Shown piece by piece: positions 15,172 through 22,850 of a stretch of 39,302 nt of DNA. The notes beneath the pieces were generated by a model. It was given only the letters and a program-made list of their open reading frames with translations. It did no database searches and was not told where the DNA came from. Numbering within the stretch: position 1 is the first letter of the stretch; every line of letters begins with the position of its first letter. The DNA comes from Acidobacteriota bacterium (GTDB lineage: Bacteria; Acidobacteriota; Blastocatellia; Pyrinomonadales; Pyrinomonadaceae): NCBI GenBank assembly GCA_029557535.1, contig JAKQII010000355.1:1-39302 (forward strand). The letters are read 5' to 3'. The position numbers and the translations under genes are program-made.

Positions 15172-15589
15172 AGGAAATCAGGGAATGCCGAAACACGGTC
15201 AGTTCTGCTGGACGGAAATCGCCGTCGGAGATCTGCCCGCGGCGCGCACGTTCTTCTCGAACGTCTTTGGCTGGCACATGCACGAGAGCCACGACCCGAA
15301 CCCGGCAATGGAATATCAGGAATACAGCGTCGGCGGCGGATATCCGATGGGCGGAATGTACCAGATCGATCCGAAGTTCTTCGGCGGGAACGCGCCGCCT
15401 CCGCACTTCAACAACTACATCGCCGTTGATGACGTCGACGCGACCGCAGCTCGGGCGGCCGAATTGGGTGCGACGATCCTCAACGGGCCGATGGACATCC
15501 CGAATGTCGGGAGATTCGCGGTCGTAAAGGATCCGGTCGGAGCGATGTTCGCGATCATCACCTTGAACGAAGGAGGGGCAAATGGCTGA
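15164..15589 (+). CDS. VOC superfamily protein 1 (glyoxalase/bleomycin-resistance fold)
   Basis: A 141-residue protein with paired beta-alpha-beta-beta-beta modules. GQFCWTEIAVGDLPAARTFFSNVFGWHM opens the first module and NNYIAVDDVDATAARAAELGATILNGP the second, followed by VKDPVGAMFAII. The ATG at 15164 has GGAG about 10 nt upstream and overlaps the TfoX-N gene. Its end overlaps the next VOC gene by 8 nt. VOC proteins include dioxygenases, glyoxalases and antibiotic-binding proteins; the substrate cannot be assigned. Confidence 0.85.
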   Translation: MDEGNQGMPKHGQFCWTEIAVGDLPAARTFFSNVFGWHMHESHDPNPAMEYQEYSVGGGYPMGGMYQIDPKFFGGNAPPPHFNNYIAVDDVDATAARAAELGATILNGPMDIPNVGRFAVVKDPVGAMFAIITLNEGGANG

Positions 15590-15989
15590 TTTCAATCCGG
15601 GAAAAAACGGTTCGGTCTGTTGGTACGAGCTGACGTCGCCAAACATCGACGCGGCAAAAGGATTTTACAAAGAACTGTTCGGGTGGAACCTTGAACAGAG
15701 CAAGCTTTCGCCGGTGGCGTACGACGAGATCCACATTGACGGATGTGCGATCGGCGGGATGATGAAGATCGACGAGAACTGGGGTCCGGAGTGGGAGAAG
15801 ATCCCATCCCATTGGATGACGTACATCAATGTCGATAACTGCGATGCGACCGTCGAAGCGATCAAGTCCAACGGCGGCGGTGTTTGCGTGCCGCCGTTCG
15901 ACGCGCCGAATGTTGGCCGGATCGCGGTGTGCAACGAACCTTCGGGTGCGACGTTTTCGATCATCCAGTTCGTTGCGCCCGAGGAGTGA
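15582..15989 (+). CDS. VOC superfamily protein 2
   Basis: A 135-residue protein, similar in order of motifs to the preceding gene: GSVCWYELTSPNIDAAKGFY, then GWNLEQ, MTYINVDNCDATVEAI, PPFDAPNVGRIAVCNEP, and FSIIQF. It is very probably a tandem duplicate of gene 15164. A GGAGG lies shortly before the ATG. It is part of a three-gene VOC run. Confidence 0.85.
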   Translation: MADFNPGKNGSVCWYELTSPNIDAAKGFYKELFGWNLEQSKLSPVAYDEIHIDGCAIGGMMKIDENWGPEWEKIPSHWMTYINVDNCDATVEAIKSNGGGVCVPPFDAPNVGRIAVCNEPSGATFSIIQFVAPEE

Positions 15990-15991
15990 TC

Positions 15992-16369
15992 ATGGACAAG
16001 ACTGCCAATGCGGTTAATTGGTTCGAAATACCGGCGACGGACATTCAACGTGCGAAGACGTTTTACGAAACGATCTTTCAGATAGAAATGCAGGCGACGC
16101 CGTTGCCGATGCTCTTCACGTTTCCGTACGAGCCCGGCAGCGGAAAGGCGAGCGGCGGTATCATGCAGCACGAGATGTACGTACCGTCGGAGGCGGGTGT
16201 GACGATCTATTTGAACGCAAATCCGGACATACAGGCGGTGATCGACCGGATCGAGCCGGCAGGCGGGCGGATCATCATTCCCAAAACGATGATCAGCCCC
16301 GAGATCGGATATATGTGTTTCTTCAAGGACACGGAAGGAAACCGGCTGGCGCTGATGGCGCAAGGATAA
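15992..16369 (+). CDS. VOC superfamily protein 3
   Basis: A 125-residue protein with the same fold: NAVNWFEIPATDIQRAKTFYE, SGGIMQHEMYVPSEAGVTIYLN, and IGYMCFFKDTEGNRLALMA. It begins two bases after the stop of VOC 2, with GAGGAG just before the ATG. It is the most diverged of the three tandem copies, with classic VOC C-terminal text (FKDTEGNRLAL). Its ligand is unknown. Confidence 0.85.
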   Translation: MDKTANAVNWFEIPATDIQRAKTFYETIFQIEMQATPLPMLFTFPYEPGSGKASGGIMQHEMYVPSEAGVTIYLNANPDIQAVIDRIEPAGGRIIIPKTMISPEIGYMCFFKDTEGNRLALMAQG

Positions 16370-16373
16370 CGAA

Positions 16374-16961
16374 ATGATGAAAGCCAAGACGGCCGACGAT
16401 TTTTTCGTGAATGCCGTTCAATACGGCGAGGAACTTGGCGCACTGCGCGAGATCGCCCTTTCGACGGGCCTGGTCGAAACCGTGAAATGGGGACACCCGG
16501 TCTATACATTCGACGGCAAGAACATTGTCGGGCTCGGGGGGTTCAAGAGTTATTTCGGTCTGTGGTTCTTTCAGGGTGCGCTTCTGAAGGATCCGGCGAA
16601 ACGGCTTGTCAATGCACAGGAAGGGGTGACGACCGCGCAGCGTCAGATGCGTTTCAGTTCGGCCGGGGAGATCGACCGCGGGCTGATCGTTTCCTACATC
16701 GAGGAAGCCGTCGCCAATGAGCGCGCCGGGAATAAGATCAAGCCGCGGAGCAAACCGCTTGTCGTTCCTTCGGAACTCCAGGCGGCCCTCGACTCGGATT
16801 CGTCGCTGGCCTCGGCATTCGACGGTCTTGGACTGACAAAGAAGCGTGATTATTGCGAATACATCGAGGTCGCGAAACGTGCCGAGACCAGACAACAACG
16901 ACTTGAAAAGATCATTCCGATGATCCGCGAAGGCCGCGGAATGAACGACAGGTACCGCTAA
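16374..16961 (+). CDS. YdeI/OmpD-associated family protein with DUF1801 domain
   Basis: A 195-residue protein. The first half is a DUF1801 (YdhG-like) domain with LVETVKWGHPVYTFDGKNIVGLGGFKSYFGLWFF as its conserved core. The second half holds the YdeI-type helical tail (LTKKRDYCEYIEVAKRAETRQQRLEKI). Family members are linked to envelope stress in enterobacteria, but the mechanism is unknown. The gene lies four bases after the VOC run and two bases before the next gene, so it is in the same operon. A second ATG follows immediately (16377). Confidence 0.82.
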   Translation: MMKAKTADDFFVNAVQYGEELGALREIALSTGLVETVKWGHPVYTFDGKNIVGLGGFKSYFGLWFFQGALLKDPAKRLVNAQEGVTTAQRQMRFSSAGEIDRGLIVSYIEEAVANERAGNKIKPRSKPLVVPSELQAALDSDSSLASAFDGLGLTKKRDYCEYIEVAKRAETRQQRLEKIIPMIREGRGMNDRYR

Positions 16962-16963
16962 TT

Positions 16964-17770
16964 ATGAATCGATTTTTGCTACTGATCTTGATCCTCGGGC
17001 TGGCCGCGACTTCTTTCGCCCAGTCGGCGAAAAAACCTGACGCAGTTGTCCGCGACTTCATTGCTGCGTTCAATGCACAGGACGTCGACCGAACGATCGC
17101 ACTGACGTCGAAGGACATGAAATGGTTCACGCTTTCCGGATCGACGATCATGACCGAGACCGCGAATCAGGACGAACTCCGGGCGTTCCTGGTCGCCTAT
17201 TTCAAATCCTGCCCGTCGTGCAAATCGAAAATATCGAATCTGATGGCTTCCGGCTCGAGGGTCTCCTTTACCGAGACCGCGTCGTGGAAGACGGACAAAG
17301 GCGTAGAGTTCAAGGACAATTACGCGGTTTACGAAGTCGAAAACGGGCTTATCGTTCGGGCGTATTATTATGAACAACCCGGTCCGAACGGCTACAACGA
17401 ACGTCTCGCGAAGAAGGTTGGCGCCGACGAGATGGGAATGAAAATGTACGTTTTTGTACTGCTCAAAACCGGGCCGAAAACCTACCCGAAAGAAGAACGC
17501 GATCGACTCGTCGCGGGTCATTTACAGAACATCGGCCGCCTCGCGAAGCAAGGAACTTTGGTTCTCGCCGGTCCGTTTGGCGAGAACGACGCGATCCGCG
17601 GCATCTACGTGTTCGATGTCCGCACCAAAGAGGAGGCAAAAAAGCTTGTCGAGACCGATCCGGCCGTGGCCGCCGGGGTTTTCGATTGCGAGTTCCGGCT
17701 TTGGTACGGGTCGGCCGGACTTTTGGGACTGAACGAGATTCACGAGGCGATCAGTAAGAAAAAGCTCTAA
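16964..17770 (+). CDS. Secreted fusion of a SnoaL/NTF2-like and a YciI-like domain
   Basis: A 268-residue protein. A signal peptide (residues 1-19) is followed by an NTF2/SnoaL-like cone (about 25-140: DAVVRDFIAAFNAQDVDRTIAL, YAVYEVENGLIVRAYYY). A YciI-like domain follows (about 165-255: MYVFVLLKTGP, HLQNIGRLAKQGTLVLAGPF, IYVFDVRTKEEAKKLVETDPAV). Both domains normally occur as separate cytoplasmic proteins; their fusion behind an export signal is unusual. The YciI part keeps the D-P-A pattern of the family. The stop codon overlaps the start of the next gene by one base (TAATG). Confidence 0.78.
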   Translation: MNRFLLLILILGLAATSFAQSAKKPDAVVRDFIAAFNAQDVDRTIALTSKDMKWFTLSGSTIMTETANQDELRAFLVAYFKSCPSCKSKISNLMASGSRVSFTETASWKTDKGVEFKDNYAVYEVENGLIVRAYYYEQPGPNGYNERLAKKVGADEMGMKMYVFVLLKTGPKTYPKEERDRLVAGHLQNIGRLAKQGTLVLAGPFGENDAIRGIYVFDVRTKEEAKKLVETDPAVAAGVFDCEFRLWYGSAGLLGLNEIHEAISKKKL

Positions 17771-18708
17771 TGCAAAAATGTATCGGAATCCTGACTTTGA
17801 TTGCGATCGTCGCGCTGACGGCGTGGTCGCAAACGAAGCAGATCGCGATCACTTTCGACGACCTGCCGATCTCGGGCCCGTCCGGCGACGCGCAGTCCCT
17901 GACGGCGGAGATCACCGCTGTGAACACGAAACTCCTGGCGGCGATCAAGCGCGAACGGATACCGGCGATCGGATTCGTGAACGAATCGCGGCTGTATGCC
18001 CGAGGCCAGACAGATGCCCGGATCGATGCTCTGCGGATGTGGATCGATGCCGGACTCGAACTCGGCAATCACACTTTCTCGCACATCTCGATCGATCAGA
18101 ACCCGATCGAGAGGTACGAGGAGGACGTAATTCGGGGTGAAACCGTCACGCGCATGCTGCTCGCCGAGAAGAAAATGCCGCTCAGGTATTTCCGGCATAC
18201 GCAGCTTCGTACCGGACCGACCGAAGATTATAGGAAAAAGCTCGCGGCGTTTCTCGAATCACGGGGCTACACCGTTGCGCCGGTGACGATCGACAACCAG
18301 GAATGGATCTTCGCCTCGATTTACGCTCGCGCGAAATCGAAAGGGGATTCGGCAACGATGAAAAAGGTCGGCGACGAGTATGTCGCGTACATGGAACGCG
18401 TCTTCGTCTTCTTCGAGAACCTGTCGAAGGAGACGTTCAAGCGGGACATTCCGCAGACCCTTTTGCTTCACGTCAATTCGTTGAACGCCGACTATTTCGA
18501 CCGGTTGGTCGGGATGATCAAAAAGCGCGGTTACGTTTTCGTGCCACTTGGGACGGCACTTCAAGATGCTGTCTACAGTCGGCCTGAAGTTCAGGCAAAC
18601 AAAGGGCTTTCGTGGATCCATCGGTGGCGGCTTGCCGACGGATTGGCACTTGAAGAAGAGCCGGCCGAACCGGGTTGGATCGGCGAATTGAATCGAAGCT
18701 ATCGTTAA
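17770..18708 (+). CDS. Polysaccharide deacetylase family protein (NodB fold), exported
   Basis: A 312-residue protein with a signal peptide (MQKCIGILTLIAIVALTAWSQ) and NodB-domain motifs: ITFDDLP (motif 1, catalytic Asp and metal Asp) and LGNHTFSH (motif 2, metal H-x3-H). A motif 3 arginine lies in LRYFRHTQL, and the C-terminal LLLHVNSLNADYFDRLV carries the late His. This suggests deacetylation of a cell-wall or capsular sugar outside the membrane. It is translationally coupled to the SnoaL-YciI fusion. Confidence 0.83.
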   Translation: MQKCIGILTLIAIVALTAWSQTKQIAITFDDLPISGPSGDAQSLTAEITAVNTKLLAAIKRERIPAIGFVNESRLYARGQTDARIDALRMWIDAGLELGNHTFSHISIDQNPIERYEEDVIRGETVTRMLLAEKKMPLRYFRHTQLRTGPTEDYRKKLAAFLESRGYTVAPVTIDNQEWIFASIYARAKSKGDSATMKKVGDEYVAYMERVFVFFENLSKETFKRDIPQTLLLHVNSLNADYFDRLVGMIKKRGYVFVPLGTALQDAVYSRPEVQANKGLSWIHRWRLADGLALEEEPAEPGWIGELNRSYR

Positions 18709-18734
18709 TAGAAAAAAACATCGGAGGAAACTGA

Positions 18735-19286
18735 ATGAAGATCTTGAAGATTTTGGGAGGTTTAGTGGTTTTGCTCGTGATCGCGGTTGTGGCGTTGATC
18801 TTTCTCTCGCCGACCGACTACAAGGTTGAACGCGAAGTGACGATCAACAAGCCGCGTACCGAGGTCTTCGCGTACGCGAAGATGATCAAGAACCAAAACG
18901 ACTGGGGTCCGTGGGTCAAGAAAGATCCGAATATCAAGCTGACCTACAAGGGCAACGACGGCGAACCAGGTTTCACGGTCGCTTGGGAAAGCGCAATGGA
19001 AGGCGTGGGAGTAGGCGAACAGGAGATCAAGAAGGTCGACGCCGATAAGCGGATCGATTCAGAACTCCGTTTCAAGAAGCCTTTCGAATCGACCAGCAAC
19101 GCATACATGACGATGGAAGATGCCGGTGCCGGGCAGACTAAGGTCAAGTGGGGAATGAGCGGCTCGATGCCCCGTCCGTTAAACCTGTTGCTCTTCGTCA
19201 TGGACATGGACAAGGAGGTTGGAAAGGACTTTGACGCCGGTCTTGCGAATCTGAAATCGATCGTTGAGAAAGGCGGAGGTAACTAA
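18735..19286 (+). CDS. SRPBCC family protein with N-terminal membrane anchor
   Basis: A 183-residue protein with one N-terminal membrane helix (about residues 5-24) followed by a START/polyketide-cyclase fold: YKVEREVTINKPRTEVFAYAK, NDWGPWVKKDP, TKVKWGMSGSM. The strand order and the helix at the end (DKEVGKDFDAGLANLKSIVE) fit the SRPBCC group of small lipid- or ligand-binding proteins. GGAGG precedes the ATG by about 8 nt. SRPBCC/AHSA1 genes are frequent companions of ECF sigma factors. Confidence 0.83.
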   Translation: MKILKILGGLVVLLVIAVVALIFLSPTDYKVEREVTINKPRTEVFAYAKMIKNQNDWGPWVKKDPNIKLTYKGNDGEPGFTVAWESAMEGVGVGEQEIKKVDADKRIDSELRFKKPFESTSNAYMTMEDAGAGQTKVKWGMSGSMPRPLNLLLFVMDMDKEVGKDFDAGLANLKSIVEKGGGN

Positions 19287-19287
19287 G

Positions 19288-19695
19288 ATGGTCCGGAATG
19301 TGTTGTCGGTAGTATTGGCGTTCGTAATCGGAGGTCTTGCGGTTTTTGCGGTTGAAAAGCTTGGTCATACCGTTTATCCGGTTCCTGCAGGGCTGGATCC
19401 GAACAATCTCGAAGGATTGGCCGAGTATGTAAAGACGATGCCGGTCGGAGCCTTACTGTTCGTGCTCGCAGCTCAATCCGCGGGTTCGTTGATCGGCGGT
19501 CTCGTCACGGGTTTCGTCTCGGTCGCCAAATTCCCGACCGCGATGATCTACGGCGTCCTCGCCCTGATCATGGCCGCGTTGAATGCGTTCGCTATCCCGC
19601 ATCCGATCTGGTTCACGATCGTGTCACTCGTACTGCCGATTCCGCTTGCCCTACTCGGATCGCGGATCGGTCGGACGCTCTGGGTGAAAACGTAG
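19288..19695 (+). CDS. Small membrane protein, paralogue of the 12608 gene
   Basis: A 135-residue protein with four predicted membrane helices (about 4-23, 53-78, 84-103 and 106-127). It starts one base after the SRPBCC stop codon. GGAGG at 19275-19279, 8 nt upstream, sets the start at 19288 rather than the TTG further up. The N-terminus (MVRNVLSVVLAF) matches MARNVLAVMIGY of the 12608 gene. The loop KLGHTVYPVPAGLDPNN is like that of other small Blastocatellia membrane proteins as I remember them. The function is unknown. Confidence 0.68.
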   Translation: MVRNVLSVVLAFVIGGLAVFAVEKLGHTVYPVPAGLDPNNLEGLAEYVKTMPVGALLFVLAAQSAGSLIGGLVTGFVSVAKFPTAMIYGVLALIMAALNAFAIPHPIWFTIVSLVLPIPLALLGSRIGRTLWVKT

Positions 19696-20058
19696 GTGGC
19701 GCGGATTCTGGGAATCGTTCCCGTGCTGCCGTCGCAGGACATCGCGCGTGACATTGAATGGTACCGGGAACGTGTCGGTTTCGCTACGGTCTGGTTCGAT
19801 TCGATGTACGCGGTTCTGCGTCGCGATGATTTCTGGCTGCACCTGCAGTGGCATGCCGACACGGACGACGACCCGCTGCTCGGCGGATCGGTTATCAGGA
19901 TATTTGTCGACGACATCGGACCTTGGTTCGAGGAGTTCGTCGGACGGGGAACAGTGACGAACGACAAACTTCGGCGCGACACTCCTTGGGGCACACACGA
20001 ATTTGGGTTTTTCGATCTCAATCAAAACGCTGTCTTTGTCGTGCAGGACGCGGCGTAG
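19696..20058 (+). CDS. VOC superfamily protein 4 (bleomycin-resistance-like)
   Basis: A 120-residue protein with a single-copy glyoxalase fold of the bleomycin-binding type: ILGIVPVLPSQDIARDIEWYRERVGF at the start, FWLHLQWHAD in the middle, and WGTHEFGFFDLNQNAVFV at the end. It starts with GTG at 19696, directly after the previous stop codon, so it belongs to the same transcript. It is not closely similar to the three tandem VOC genes. The ligand is unknown. Confidence 0.83.
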   Translation: MARILGIVPVLPSQDIARDIEWYRERVGFATVWFDSMYAVLRRDDFWLHLQWHADTDDDPLLGGSVIRIFVDDIGPWFEEFVGRGTVTNDKLRRDTPWGTHEFGFFDLNQNAVFVVQDAA

Positions 20059-20061
20059 ATC

Positions 20062-20604
20062 TCAGAGAATTTTGACGAGCGCTTCGCCGCGCAGTGAGAG
20101 TTTGTAGCCCGGGCGGAGCGACTCGGTGAGTCCAAGCGCTTTCAGGCGCCTCACTCGTGCCTTGAACTTCAGCTTCTCGAGTCCGAAATCATCAGCGAGG
20201 ACCTGCGCGTGAATGTTTGGGCGACGTCCGATCTCGCGCAGATATTCCGTTGCCCAATCACCCATCGCGAGTACTTTTTCTCTGATGCTTGCGAGTTCGA
20301 CCGCGTCGAGGTTCTGCCGCATCGCGACCCGCGGATCTTCACCGACGTACTTGACGGTGATGCGGTAAAAATCGCCTTTACGGTCGATCTCGCAAAGGTT
20401 GTCACGCGATCCGAGTCCCGCGTTGCGAATATCCTCGTCGGTTACCTGACCGCGATCGATCTGCTCGACGTTCTTGATCGCCAGCACTCCCTTTCGCGTA
20501 TTCAGCGTACCGCCGGCTTTCACTGTCGGACGTTTCCAGACGCGGAACACAACGGAGATCTCGCCGGCGATGATCCGATCAAGCGTGGCATTTTTAAGTA
20601 GCAT
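20062..20604 (-). CDS. Uncharacterised protein with ASCH/PUA-like N-terminus and winged-helix C-terminus
   Basis: A 180-residue protein. Residues about 1-100 read like an ASCH/PUA-type RNA- or nucleotide-binding barrel: LLKNATLDRIIAGEISVVFRVWKRP, then KGVLAIKNVEQI and GDFYRITVKYVGEDPRV. Residues 105-180 look like a winged helix (GDWATEYLREIGRRPNIHAQVLA, KARVRRLKALGLTESL). GAGGGAGAAAA precedes the ATG. It converges with the VOC gene and is divergent from the gene at 20705. The combination suggests an RNA- or DNA-binding role, which is an inference. Confidence 0.6.
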   Translation of the reverse strand: MLLKNATLDRIIAGEISVVFRVWKRPTVKAGGTLNTRKGVLAIKNVEQIDRGQVTDEDIRNAGLGSRDNLCEIDRKGDFYRITVKYVGEDPRVAMRQNLDAVELASIREKVLAMGDWATEYLREIGRRPNIHAQVLADDFGLEKLKFKARVRRLKALGLTESLRPGYKLSLRGEALVKIL

Positions 20605-20704
20605 TTTTCTCCCTCGCGTTTGAAAGACGATTGCGACAAACGCTAAGATTCTAGCAGGTTTCCTTTACGATCTGCCGACAGGATCGTGCCCCCCAATCAA
20701 AAAT

Positions 20705-21058
20705 ATGGCATCGACCGCTCTGACGATAATCAGCGACGGCGAGGGTAAAACCATCGCCAAATTCCTTCGGAAAAGCTTTGGGCATGTCTCCGGGTACAGC
20801 CACATGCTGCTCGCGTTTATGTCAGGCGCGGAGATCCGAACCGATCGTCCGCCCGACGCCAAAACCTACCACGCGATGGGCTTTTTGGCGGCTTCACTCA
20901 TCGCGCATCTGACGCCTTCGAACGGCGACACATTCCTTGTCCCCACGGATTCGGATGTTTCCGCCGACTTTACGTTCAATATTTTCGAAAGGGACGGCGT
21001 GATCATGGTTCGGTGCGAGGACAAAGCCGGAGTGATATTCGAGACGAGAGCGTCGTAA
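20705..21058 (+). CDS. Hypothetical protein, 117 residues
   Basis: The family is not recognised. The protein has no membrane segment; it has a GDGEGKTIAKFLRKSFGHVSGYSH N-terminus (read as two parts, TIISDGEGKT and SFGHVSGYSH) and a C-terminal half rich in acidic residues and beta strands (DSDVSADFTFNIFERDGVIMVRCED). Codon use is like that of its neighbours and the frame is closed by stops on both sides. No good ribosome binding site is seen. It is divergent from the ASCH-like gene across about 100 bp, which must contain both promoters. Confidence 0.5.
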   Translation: MASTALTIISDGEGKTIAKFLRKSFGHVSGYSHMLLAFMSGAEIRTDRPPDAKTYHAMGFLAASLIAHLTPSNGDTFLVPTDSDVSADFTFNIFERDGVIMVRCEDKAGVIFETRAS

Positions 21059-21300
21059 TTCCGAATTCAGGGTCTGAGAGCGTCGTTTTGGGCCATACGC
21101 ACCAAATCGGCGAGAGCCACGTTGCAGATCCTGATGCGTACGGAGAGTCCGATCTATCAATTCTCAAGTATCAAATATCAACTAACCGATAGTTGAAACG
21201 TGAGATTTGAGAATCGAAAGAGCGGCATCGCTTGCGACGTATCCGGCTATTCAACCCCTGACCCAAATCCGCAATCCGAATTCCCCAATCCGAAATGGCT
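21059..21300. repeat. Intergenic repeat mosaic
   Basis: No gene. It contains TATCAATTCTCAAGTATC-type repeats near 21157-21182 and a GAGCGG...GCGACGTATC piece at about 21220-21243. That piece resembles the tail of the REP-like element at 27172-27200. It ends with AATCCGCAATCCGAATTCC-type repeats (21266-21296). Confidence 0.6.
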
Positions 21301-21906
21301 TCACATCATCTCGAAATCGAGCTCGTCATCCGATTCTTCATCGACGTCCTCGTAGACGGCGGCGGCATCCTGGAATCCGACGAAATTGATGTTGGCCGGC
21401 GTCGTCAGGATCATGAACGGCTCACCCTCCGCGTTTGAAAGAAGGAAAGCTGTGTCGGGCATGATCCCGCCGCGATAGCTGAACTGAAACTTGTAGATCG
21501 CGCCTTCCGAAAGGCGATCGGCGATAGCGGCCGCGTCGTCGCCGGTCAGAGCATAAACCGACTTTACAAGGTGCGAGAGATAATCTTCGATCGTCGCCCG
21601 TTCGATGACTTTGATCGGAGCGTCAAACGACGACGGAACCGTCTCGAGCGGTTCTCCGTCCATCGAATAAGCCGTCAGCGAATCGCGTTTTATCGGGTCG
21701 TTGTCCAGCGAGAGTGTGGCGAAGGCAGTGCCGCCGATTCCGAACAGCGTTTGACCGTCGGCCGCAAGCGAGATCATTTCGGTCTTCTTTCCATCTTCGT
21801 CGAACGCCTCGATGGTCGTCGATCCGTATAGCTTTGAGCGGTCGACCTTTTCGATTCCGGCCGATAGCCCAGTTCCGTCAAATTCGAAAATCAGATTCCG
21901 CGCCAT
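21301..21906 (-). CDS. Unknown 201-residue protein coupled to a Panacea-domain gene
   Basis: The family is not recognised. The protein is soluble and acidic, starts MARNLIFEFDGTGL and is rich in short beta strands, with a helical segment at about 105-135 (ERATIEDYLSHLVKSVYALTGDD). It ends in a strongly acidic tail (EDVDEESDDELDFEMM). The start codon overlaps the stop of the upstream Panacea-domain gene by one base (TAATG), so it is made from the same message and probably in fixed ratio. By analogy with Panacea antitoxin operons it could be the partner or toxin, but it has no visible toxin motif and its size and acidity would also fit a regulator. Confidence 0.6.
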   Translation of the reverse strand: MARNLIFEFDGTGLSAGIEKVDRSKLYGSTTIEAFDEDGKKTEMISLAADGQTLFGIGGTAFATLSLDNDPIKRDSLTAYSMDGEPLETVPSSFDAPIKVIERATIEDYLSHLVKSVYALTGDDAAAIADRLSEGAIYKFQFSYRGGIMPDTAFLLSNAEGEPFMILTTPANINFVGFQDAAAVYEDVDEESDDELDFEMM

Positions 21907-22625
21907 TACCGCTTGTTTAATTCCGGCATGAACTTCGAATACGGATACGCGATCTCTTCGCCGGTCCGCGTGTCTTTCCAGGCGCGCTCCGCATGAGAGA
22001 TCTCGGAGATCTCTTCGGCGCTGAGTTTGCCGAATGCCGAAGCAACGGCCTCAAGTGTCTTGCGTTCGGAATCCGTCAGCAAATCCGGAAAACGTCCGGC
22101 GGCTCGGATCACTTCGCGCGCACCGTGCCGCGTCTCGACGGTGTCGATCGAAATCACGTCGTGCTGTTCCAGGTACGCGATAACATCTTCGTAGCCGTCT
22201 ACAACCGGGCCATACGGCAGATGACGGTACGTCGTGCCCGTGATCGACCGGCCGGTCGCTTTGTAATGGTAAAAATCGGAATAGAACGCGAGCTTGTTGA
22301 GCTTGGTACGCGTCATCATCTTCACGCCGGCACGCATGATGAAAAATAGCAGAACGGCCGAAAATTTCTCGAGCGAGAATTCACGGTAGCCGTTGAAGAC
22401 GCTGCCTTTGGGGAAAGTGTCGCGAAGCGCGATGTGAACCTTTGCCTGCGGATCAAACAGAGATTGATCAAGGTCGTCAATGAATTCGTCCACAAAGCGA
22501 TCGAACATCTCCACGAGCGCGGCGTCCATTTGTTCACGCGTCAAATTCTGTTCGTACTGTGTTTTGAAAAAACGAAGGAGGCCCGGCGTGTGTCGGGTCA
22601 GCCTTTTACGGATTCTCTCGTTCAT
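21906..22625 (-). CDS. Panacea/SocA-like (DUF4065) domain protein, possible antitoxin
   Basis: A 239-residue protein. The N-terminal 100 residues are helical and unrecognised. From about residue 105 the Panacea/SocA pattern is clear: MTRTKLNKLAFYSDFYHYKATG, then TGTTYRHLPYGPVVDGYEDVIAYLE, LLTDSERKTLEAVASAFG, SAEEISEISHAERAW. Panacea is a promiscuous neutralising domain of antitoxins, and SocA is a ClpX adaptor that delivers the SocB toxin. The start is placed at the second of two adjacent ATGs because GGAGG lies just upstream. The next gene is coupled by a TAATG overlap. Whether a toxin is present here is open. Confidence 0.75.
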   Translation of the reverse strand: MNERIRKRLTRHTPGLLRFFKTQYEQNLTREQMDAALVEMFDRFVDEFIDDLDQSLFDPQAKVHIALRDTFPKGSVFNGYREFSLEKFSAVLLFFIMRAGVKMMTRTKLNKLAFYSDFYHYKATGRSITGTTYRHLPYGPVVDGYEDVIAYLEQHDVISIDTVETRHGAREVIRAAGRFPDLLTDSERKTLEAVASAFGKLSAEEISEISHAERAWKDTRTGEEIAYPYSKFMPELNKR

Positions 22626-22678
22626 CATGCCTCCGCGACCAAAAGTCGGAACTGCATGATAGCACACGCCGCGATGGC

Positions 22679-22842
22679 AGATTCCAAGATTCCATGCGTT
22701 GCATTCCAAAATTTCAAGTCCGGGGATTTCGAACGTCGACGCTCGGCGCGAGTTCTTGAGGCGAACTGACAGCGTTGAATGTGCCGTCCGTTATCTTGGA
22801 ATGCGGAGTTTGGAATCCTGGAATGCAAAGCCTGGAATTCCG
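22679..22842. repeat. Inverted low-complexity repeat (ATTCCAAGATTCC type)
   Basis: Between the Panacea gene and the next minus-strand gene, ATTCC repeats (22679-22720) face TGGAATGC / TGGAATCC repeats in opposite orientation (22793-22842). The 70 bp centre is GC-rich and without a gene. The face-to-face layout is like that at 9163-9298. Confidence 0.6.
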
Positions 22843-22850
22843 GGCGCGGA

